Below, in pieces: positions 7,545-12,928 of a stretch of 43,846 nt of DNA. Below the pieces are notes generated by a model, which saw nothing but the letters and a program-made list of their open reading frames with translations, made no database searches and was not told the origin of the DNA. This stretch comes from Gp6-AA40 sp050742535. GTDB lineage: Bacteria; Acidobacteriota; Vicinamibacteria; Vicinamibacterales; UBA2999. Made by a program: the position numbers and the translations under genes. Position 1 is the first letter of the stretch; every line of letters begins with the position of its first letter. The stretch covers positions 1-43,846 of the forward strand of contig JBOGIQ010000011.1 in assembly GCA_050742535.1 (NCBI GenBank). The letters run 5' to 3'.

Positions 7545-8396
7545 TCAGTTGTCGGTGGGTCTCTCGAGTTCGTCGATTACAAGCGCATCGACGAGTATTC
7601 GCGCACGTTCCAATCTCAGGCCGAGTTGCTCTTGAAGCGAGGTAAAGAGCGACGGACCCTCGCGTAGCGTGGCGCCATCCGTGGCGCTCACGCGGGCGGG
7701 TTCGAAATCCAGGGTCAGTTGGTAGTAGCCCGAGAGTCCAGTCTTGTCGATTACCGGCTGACCAGCCAGGGTGCCCAGGAGTGCCGCGAGTGTCGCCATG
7801 GTGGCGTCGCCTTCGATGCGGTTTCTCGTCATTCTCGTGCGACACCGTGGCACTGGTCCGGTTGGGGGGATTGGCGTGATCGGCATTGGACGGCTCTCGG
7901 CCGCTCCCGAGGCCGCGCGAGTGAGGCACTCCGCATCTGCGGACCTCATTCGAGGCCCCAGTCGCTTGTCCGGCCTCGTGACAACGAGATCGAAAGAGGC
8001 TTGCTCCCGCTTCTCGACATGCGCCCGCAAACGGAATCTGTCCACGAGGATTCCGCGTATCAGTTCTCTGCGCTGCGTCACCGTGAGGGTCGGGCTTCCT
8101 GACGTCACCGTGGCAATGACGTCATAACGCTCAGAGCGAGCCCAACTGGGTAATGCAATCACCTGATCTGGGGCGCCGAACGCCCGACCTATGAGCAGCT
8201 CCGGCGTCCCGTTGACCATGCTGAAGGCTCCGTTCAATTGCTGAGTGATATTGACGGAGTCCGAGTTCGACTTATTCCGCTTTATCGAGACAACCTCAAA
8301 TGATGGGGGAATTGCCGGCGCCTGTGAGTACGTCGACACAGATAACGGTAGCGCGACAACCACCAAGGCGACGCGGTGAATGTGGATCCGCGCCAT
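7545..8396 (-). CDS. TIGR03435 family secreted protein (cassette C)
   Basis: 283 residues from ATG 8396 (MARIHIHRVALVVVALPLSV, signal peptide); a GTG at 8405 directly follows the upstream TGA and is an equally coupled alternative start. Family landmarks: FEVVSIKRNKS, LLIGRAFGAPDQVIALPSW, SERYDVIATV, RGILVDRFRLRAHVEKREQ, LVVTRPDKRLGPRM, PVIDKTGLSGYYQLTLDF, SLFTSLQEQLGLRLERARI and a C-terminal ERPTDN. Function unknown. Third gene of the minus-strand operon peptide C - HdeA/Rap1a-like protein - this gene. Confidence 0.93.
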   Translation of the reverse strand: MARIHIHRVALVVVALPLSVSTYSQAPAIPPSFEVVSIKRNKSNSDSVNITQQLNGAFSMVNGTPELLIGRAFGAPDQVIALPSWARSERYDVIATVTSGSPTLTVTQRRELIRGILVDRFRLRAHVEKREQASFDLVVTRPDKRLGPRMRSADAECLTRAASGAAESRPMPITPIPPTGPVPRCRTRMTRNRIEGDATMATLAALLGTLAGQPVIDKTGLSGYYQLTLDFEPARVSATDGATLREGPSLFTSLQEQLGLRLERARILVDALVIDELERPTDN

Positions 8397-8405
8397 CGAC
8401 AGCAC

Positions 8406-8834
8406 TCAACGCGTACCAGCGGCTTCCCGCACGACGGCCCGCACCGCCTCCGCAAATGGGATCGTGGGGCGCTCGCCGCAGTGCCGATCGAGATAAACGT
8501 GCAATTGGGCGGCGGAGATACCCTCGAGAACGTTCATGAACGGAAGCGTCGGATCGAGACCATCGCGAAGAGGGCCGAACGCGTTGTATGCAGTGGCAAA
8601 ACCGTTGAGAAAGGCGTCGAACTGCTGAAGGCGCTCGTTCCCGTTGCGGTTCCCTTGTTGAGCGGCTTGTCTGGCATTCGTCCAGTTGATGCACGCCGTG
8701 TTGCCAGGTGCATACGACACGAGTGGACGACTATTTCCGACAACTGCCAACGGTTGCCGCTGCTGAGACGCGGTGACAACGAGCGTCCAGCCGACTGTCA
8801 GAGCCGTGACAAGAAGTACCGCTCGTGTCGTCAA
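8406..8834 (-). CDS. secreted HdeA/Rap1a-like small protein (cassette C)
   Basis: 142 residues if translation starts at TTG 8834: GGAGG (8844-8848), immediately after the peptide stop, stands nine bases upstream, and the start gives a good signal peptide (TTRAVLLVTALTVGWTLVVTA). The longer frame to 8963 has no signal and would overlap the peptide gene. The mature part follows a pattern seen in HdeA-like/Rap1a small periplasmic proteins: an early Cys with Trp (TACINWTNAR), a helix FDAFLNGFATAYN, and late YLDRHCGERP, so one disulfide is likely. HdeA is an acid-stress chaperone and Rap1a/Tai4 relatives are immunity proteins for secreted toxins; either precedent would fit a partner of the neighbouring Cys-rich peptide. 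Family assignment is by pattern only. The stop abuts the TIGR03435 gene. Confidence 0.6.
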   Translation of the reverse strand: MTTRAVLLVTALTVGWTLVVTASQQRQPLAVVGNSRPLVSYAPGNTACINWTNARQAAQQGNRNGNERLQQFDAFLNGFATAYNAFGPLRDGLDPTLPFMNVLEGISAAQLHVYLDRHCGERPTIPFAEAVRAVVREAAGTR

Positions 8835-8848
8835 GAACCCCAACCTCC

Positions 8849-9085
8849 CTACGAGCACGGCCACGTTGCCGGGCCGGTTCCGTCTCCGCATTGGCATAGA
8901 TAAAACTCCGATCCGCACCCGATTGAGCCGACTCCCTGGTGGCCCGCACACGCGCTTTCGCATGCCTTGGCCCAGGCGCTACAACTTATTCCGCCACAGT
9001 CCGCTGCCGCTTCAGGTGCTTGCCACAATTGCCAAGGTGCCACCGCAAGCACCGAAAAATACAGGGGCTTCAGGATCGTTCGCAT
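8849..9085 (-). CDS. small secreted cysteine-rich peptide (cassette C)
   Basis: 78 residues with a strong ribosome site (GGAGGAG, 6 bp upstream of ATG 9085). The signal region MRTILKPLYFSVLAVAPWQL runs to a probable cleavage before ADCGG. The mature part has eight Cys with spacing 4-6-3-10-6-1-10 and ends WPCS. It shares the CESxC motif (ACESAC) with peptide D (RCESTC), so C and D are probably related. First gene of the cassette C operon, divergent from peptide D across a 188-bp gap. No named family recognised; role unknown. Confidence 0.75.
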   Translation of the reverse strand: MRTILKPLYFSVLAVAPWQLWQAPEAAADCGGISCSAWAKACESACAGHQGVGSIGCGSEFYLCQCGDGTGPATWPCS

Positions 9086-9273
9086 TGTTTCTCCTCCATA
9101 GCATGGAACTACCTCCAGAGCCGCAGCCCCCGCAATTCAGAAAGTGTCGTACATACCAGGCTGTTGAGGATACCCGCCGGTACTGAGCGAACGCTCCCAC
9201 CGTATTTACGGCGATGTCTGCGTTGAAGGGCGCGACTCGATGAAATAGTGTCGAGAGTCTATAGGAGTGTGCA
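9086..9273. promoter_or_regulatory. divergent intergenic region serving cassettes C and D
   Basis: 188 bp between the starts of peptides C (minus) and D (plus). Close to peptide D the leader holds an imperfect inverted repeat, GACTCGA (9234-9240) and TCGAGAGTC (9251-9259), ending about 15 bp before the ATG and just upstream of the ribosome site AGGAG. No clean GG-N10-GC sigma-54 element was found by eye on either strand. Confidence 0.4.
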
Positions 9274-9522
9274 ATGGCTCAGATTTACAGGAGCTTACGT
9301 CGATGGGCGCTTGCAGCTGCGATGTTTTCAGCTGCGTCCGTTCAGCAGGCGGCCATCCAAGCAAACTGGTGCGGCGGCTATGATGAGGAAGGGTGCCACT
9401 CGGAAGCAGGATTGAGATGCGAGTCCACATGCCAAGGCCAGGGCTCACAGTGGCATTGCCATTCGTCGGTTGGATGGTGCGAAGAGTTCAGCTGCGAACT
9501 GGATATCACCTGCGTGTCGTAG
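9274..9522 (+). CDS. small secreted cysteine-rich peptide (cassette D)
   Basis: 82 residues; AGGAG six bases before ATG 9274. The signal peptide MAQIYRSLRRWALAAAMFSA probably cleaves near AIQA-NW. The mature part holds eight Cys with spacing 7-7-3-8-6-4-5 and ends TCVS; it is acidic with several Trp and His. The CESTC motif matches CESAC of peptide C. The TIGR03435 gene follows on the same strand after a 102-bp gap that contains a strong inverted repeat. No named family recognised. Confidence 0.75.
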   Translation: MAQIYRSLRRWALAAAMFSAASVQQAAIQANWCGGYDEEGCHSEAGLRCESTCQGQGSQWHCHSSVGWCEEFSCELDITCVS

Positions 9523-9567
9523 AGACACATGGGCTCACCGCGTAAGGGGTCATGTGCGGAGACCGTT

Positions 9568-9593
9568 CCGGCCCAGCGGTGCCGTTGGGCCGG
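9568..9593 (+). promoter_or_regulatory. 12-bp-stem inverted repeat between peptide D and its TIGR03435 gene
   Basis: CCGGCCCAGCGG (9568-9579), TG, CCGTTGGGCCGG (9582-9593); one G-T pair in the stem. No T-run follows, so it is not a classical terminator. Placed between two genes of a probable operon it could set the ratio of peptide to TIGR03435 protein by attenuation or by protecting the upstream message. Confidence 0.5.
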
Positions 9594-9624
9594 CATGGCC
9601 TTCTTGGGGGCGGAGGACTAGCCG

Positions 9625-10479
9625 ATGAGCCATCGTCGTGTGGATTCCGCGTTGATTCTGCTGATGCTCTGTCTCGTCCCGACAGACGCCAACCCTTCGC
9701 AACAAGGGGTCGAGGCGTCGACTTTCGATGTCGTATCGATACGGGCGCGCAGTGGAGACCCGGCTCGGCAAACTGTGCGCTCAACCGCAACGCGTTTCGT
9801 CCAAGCAGACGTGACACTGAGCCAATTGATTCGATACGCCTATGATCTGCTCGAGTCCCAGCTCTCCGGAGGGCCTGATTGGATACGCACGGATCGCTTT
9901 GAGTTCATCGGCACGACATCCACGCCGTCTTCTGAATCGCGCATCCGTGCCTTGGTGCAGGCAGCGTTAAAGGAACGGTTCGGATTATCCGTGCAGCGCG
10001 TCCGACGAGACTCTCCGGTCTACACGCTCGAACTCGAAAAAAAGAACAGGACACTTGGTCCGGCCCTGCGGCCGGCGTCGATTGATTGCGCGAAGGTACG
10101 CGAGAGCCTCGGGAGCGCCGATAGGTCCTCCGTGCCAGACGATCTCCGCGCATGCCTATCTGTCTCGATGCGGTTCGCCGATGGGATCGCGACGTTGAGA
10201 TTTCGAGGCGAGACGATGGAGCGGATTACGAGGTCACTTAATGCGTATGTAGACCGCCTGATAGTGGACACCACGGGTCTTACGGGGACCTTCGACGGTG
10301 ATCTGCAAATCGGGATGAATCAGCTGCCGGTACCGCCGCTGAACCCGCGTTTTCGTGATACGGAGGGCCCGTCGGTGTTCACGGCTCTTGACGAACAATT
10401 CGGGCTAAAGCTTGTACCTCAACGACGCAGCGTCGACGTTGTCATAGTCGAGAGCGCCACGCGCCCGACGCCGAACTAA
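9625..10479 (+). CDS. TIGR03435 family secreted protein (cassette D)
   Basis: 284 residues; GGAGG eight bases before ATG 9625. The N-terminal signal MSHRRVDSALILLMLCLVPT is followed by FDVVSIRARSGD, LSQLIRYAYDLLESQLSGGP, WIRTDRFEFIGT, LVQAALKERFGLSVQRVRR, LIVDTTGLTGTFDGDLQI, SVFTALDEQFGLKLVPQRR and VDVVIVESATRPTPN, the usual order of family landmarks. Function unknown. Downstream of peptide D on the same strand; nothing but an IS21 end follows for 280 bp. Confidence 0.92.
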   Translation: MSHRRVDSALILLMLCLVPTDANPSQQGVEASTFDVVSIRARSGDPARQTVRSTATRFVQADVTLSQLIRYAYDLLESQLSGGPDWIRTDRFEFIGTTSTPSSESRIRALVQAALKERFGLSVQRVRRDSPVYTLELEKKNRTLGPALRPASIDCAKVRESLGSADRSSVPDDLRACLSVSMRFADGIATLRFRGETMERITRSLNAYVDRLIVDTTGLTGTFDGDLQIGMNQLPVPPLNPRFRDTEGPSVFTALDEQFGLKLVPQRRSVDVVIVESATRPTPN

Positions 10480-10656
10480 GCCGCGGCCCTTTTCCGAGGC
10501 CTTGCCGCGTCCGCTCCACATTCCGAATGTACGGCAGCCTGCGCATGCGTGCCGGTGCTATAAGCTTTCCGCTAAGCACCGATCGAATCGACGTTTAGCG
10601 TTTTCGTCGGCTTTCGTCCCTTTTCCTCCGTTCGCCTAGGTTTACGTTCCTTGCCG
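10480..10656. other. non-coding gap before the IS21 element
   Basis: 177 bp without a convincing ORF. The only structures seen are short inverted repeats such as ACATTC-C-GAATGT near 10518-10530. It separates cassette D from the insertion sequence. Confidence 0.4.
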
Positions 10657-10715
10657 CCTCGGTGGACACCCAAATCCCACCATTAATCGACACCGCAAAT
10701 CCCACCATTAACTGA
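10657..10715 (+). repeat. IS21 left end with two transposase-site copies
   Basis: Contains AAATCCCACCATTAATCGAC and, 22 bp later, AAATCCCACCATTAAC. Inverted relative to 12235-12292. A third related word, AAATCCCACCATTTCGG, lies inside istA near 10987. Confidence 0.75.
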
Positions 10716-10765
10716 CGACGGCCGAGACGTTGACGAGGGCGACGGACCCATGGTCCCTCGCCCGG

Positions 10766-11450
10766 ATGAGCAACGTCTTGGATCAGCAGAAACAACAACA
10801 GATTCTTGGCCTTGGCCGCCTGGGCTGGCCGGTGCGGCGGATCGCGAGGGCGACCGGGGTCGACCGCATCACGATCCGCGGCTACCTCCGGGCGGCCGGG
10901 GTCCCGGTGCGCGGCCGAGGGCGGCCAGGCGAAGGGCCGGCAAAACCGGCCATTACGAGGGCGGTGTCCACCGACTCCTCGTCGTCAAATCCCACCATTT
11001 CGGTGGCGCTGTCTACCGACTCGGTACGGTCGTCGCCGACGCGCGCGCCGACCGCGAGTGCCTGCGAGCCCTATCGTGAATTCGTCGCCGAGGCGCTCGG
11101 TCGCGGACGGAACGCGGTGGCGATCTGGCAGGACCTGGTCGACGACCACGGCTTCGCCGCCGGGTATGCGAGCGTCCGTCGCTTCATCGGGCATCCATCA
11201 GCACGAGGGGGCGGCCGGCGTGCGCCGGATCCTCGGCGTCCTCGCCCTGGCCAAGAAGCACGGCGTCGCCGTCGTGGAGGACGCCGCCACGGCGGCGCTC
11301 GAGATCGGGGTGCCCACGTATCGCTTCGTGCGGAAGTACGTGGAACGCCGCCCGCCCGTGCCGCTGACGCTCCGCCAGGTCGATCCGATCATCCGCCAAC
11401 TCACGCTCTACCGCGACCTCATTGACCGCAAAACAGGAGACCAGCCATGA
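10766..11450 (+). pseudogene. istA: istA transposase remnant lacking the DDE core
   Basis: From ATG 10766 the frame encodes the IstA N-terminus (helix-turn-helix GWPVRRIARATGVDRITIRG, then YREFVAEALGRGRNAVAIWQ and YASVRRFIGHP). Near 11190-11205 the sequence jumps, in another frame, to the IstA C-terminus (AGVRRILGVLALAKKHGVAV ... LTLRQVDPIIRQLTLYRDLI), ending with TGA overlapping the istB ATG. Full IstA proteins run to roughly 400-500 residues with an rve/DDE integrase domain in the middle; here about 225 residues remain and the catalytic centre is absent. Cannot transpose on its own. Confidence 0.85.
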
Positions 11451-12208
11451 ATCTCGTCGAACTCGACCACGCGCTCCGGAAACTCCGCCTCTCCGGCATG
11501 GCGGCGGTCCTCGAAACGCGGCTGCGCCAGGCGCAGACGGAGAAACTCGCCCCGCTCGACCTCGTCGCCACCCTCGTCAGTGACGAACTGCAGCGTCGAC
11601 AAGACCGGCTCTTTGAACGGCGGCATAAACAGGCGGGCTTTCGCGACGCCGACCGCTCGCTCGACCGTTTCGATTTCGATTTCAACAAGAAGATGAATCG
11701 GGCGCTCATCCACGAACTGGCGACGGCGCGTTTCATCGGCCAGCGCGAAGACGCGCTCTTTCTCGGGGCACCGGGTACCGGCAAGAGCCATCTTGCGCAA
11801 GCGATTGGGCACGCGGCCATCCAACAGGGTTACCGCGTCGTCTACCGCGAAGCCCACGCGCTCATCGAGGAGATCGCCGACGCCACGCTGGACGGCACCC
11901 GCACAGTCGTGCTGGCGGATCTGGCGACCGTGCCGCTGCTGATCATCGACGACCTCGGGATGCGGAAGCTCCCGCACACCGCGGCGGAGGATCTGCTCGA
12001 GCTGATCATGCGCCGCTATGAACGCGCATCGACGCTGCTGACGTCGAACCGACCGGTCGATGATTGGGGCAAGCTCCTCGGCGACACCACGGCCGTCACC
12101 GCACTGCTCGATCGCCTCTGACATCACGCCCATGTGCTCAAGTGCGGGCCGCGCAGCTGGCGCACCAAGATCCACACTGACTTGCGCACGGAGGAGGCCA
12201 CGAAGTAG
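11447..12208 (+). pseudogene. istB: istB helper ATPase with in-frame stop near the end
   Basis: AAA+ partner of IstA. Walker A GAPGTGKSHL (about 107-116) and Walker B LLIIDDLG are intact, plus the sensor segment STLLTSNRPVDDW. A TGA at 12119-12121 stops the frame after LLDRL at residue 224; without it the same frame continues HHAHVLKCGPRSWRTK to TAG at 12206-12208, which is the usual IstB C-terminus. So the last 28 residues are cut off. The start overlaps the istA stop (ATGA). The product could still be made as a 224-residue protein, but with istA broken it has no partner here. Confidence 0.85.
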
Positions 12209-12234
12209 AACTCCCTGTGTCTCGGTCGTCCGCT

Positions 12235-12292
12235 CCGAAATGGCGGGGTTTGAAGTGTCGATTAATGGCGGGATTTGAGCCGTCCACCGAGG
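12235..12292 (-). repeat. IS21 right end, inverted copy of the left end
   Basis: Holds AAATGGCGGGGTTTG and, after AAG, TGTCGATTAATGGCGGGATT, closing with GTCCACCGAGG. Reverse complement of the left end with a few substitutions. Confidence 0.75.
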
Positions 12293-12315
12293 ACCATTTA
12301 TTCTGAGAAGAGGCC

Positions 12316-12534
12316 ATGAGCACTGAAGAACTGGTACACGAAGCGTTAAAGCTGGCGCCGCACGACCGTGCACGGCTCGCGAAACGTCTTCTGGAGAGTC
12401 TGGAGAATCTCACGGACGAGGAAAACGCACAGCTCTGGGCTGAAGAGGCACAGCGTCGGGATGCCACGTGGGACAACACGCCCGCCCGCCCTGCTACTGA
12501 GGTTCTGAGGGATGCCAGAAATCGGCTGAAGTGA
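12316..12534 (+). CDS. antitoxin of a ParE/RelE-type pair (putative addiction module component)
   Basis: 72 residues, AGAGG five bases before ATG 12316. The sequence MSTEELVHEALKLAPHDRAR, then LLESLENLTDEENAQLWAEE, is the typical short acidic helical antitoxin that neutralises an adjacent ParE-like toxin (TIGR02574-type addiction module component). It is separated from the toxin start by a single base, the usual antitoxin-first order with translational coupling. Such antitoxins normally repress their own promoter. It begins 23 bp after the IS21 right end. Confidence 0.85.
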   Translation: MSTEELVHEALKLAPHDRARLAKRLLESLENLTDEENAQLWAEEAQRRDATWDNTPARPATEVLRDARNRLK

Positions 12535-12535
12535 C

Positions 12536-12826
12536 ATGCGTGTCTCGTTCAACCTGCTGGCGGAACGAGAACTTAATGAGACCGCTCAGTACTACGAACG
12601 AGAAAGCTCCGGACTGGGCGCTGCGTTTCTCGCCGAAATCGAACACACGTGCGCACAGATCACCGAATACCCGGAAGCTGCACCGGCTGTCCTCGGCGCC
12701 ATTCGTCGTCGTCTGTTGCGCCGTTTCCCATATGCGGTGCTCTACCGGTTGCACGGTGACTCCATACGGATTCTTGCAGTGATGAATCTAAAACGGCGGC
12801 CGGCCTACTGGATCGATCGGTCGTAA
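12536..12826 (+). CDS. ParE/RelE-family toxin
   Basis: 96 residues: MRVSFNLLAERELNETAQYY, then SSGLGAAFLAEIEHTCAQI, RRRLLRRFPYAVLYRLHGDS and IRILAVMNLKRRPAYW. These are the standard features of the plasmid-stabilisation RelE/ParE fold (paired N-terminal helices followed by a sheet with R-F-P-Y-x-V-x-Y). RelE members cut mRNA on the ribosome and ParE members poison gyrase; the early EAxxY-like helix pattern fits ParE better, but the target cannot be read from sequence. Forms a type II pair with the upstream antitoxin in a small defence/mobile cluster. Confidence 0.87.
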   Translation: MRVSFNLLAERELNETAQYYERESSGLGAAFLAEIEHTCAQITEYPEAAPAVLGAIRRRLLRRFPYAVLYRLHGDSIRILAVMNLKRRPAYWIDRS

Positions 12827-12928
12827 AGACCAGACCGGGGCGCGGTGCGTCCACCACGCTTGGGTGTGATCCTTGCGGCACACAACGTCGGTAGAATTGC
12901 CGCCGTGCGGAAGCAGGACCTGGGTGCC

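Larger units (their letters stand above)
10657..12292 (+). mobile_element. IS21-family insertion sequence, internally deleted remnant
   Basis: About 1.64 kb, shorter than the 2-2.5 kb usual for IS21. The ends are inverted: left starts CCTCGGTGGACACC then AAATCCCACCATTAATCGAC; right ends GTGTCGATTAATGGCGGGAT then TTGAGCCGTCCACCGAGG. Each end carries a second inner copy of the ATGG(T/C)GGGATTTG word, as in IS21 transposase binding sites. Inside are istA (catalytic centre missing) and istB (in-frame stop). No target duplication could be fixed, because the outermost CCTCGG/CCGAGG may belong to the repeat or to the target. It lies between cassette D and a toxin-antitoxin pair. Confidence 0.85.
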
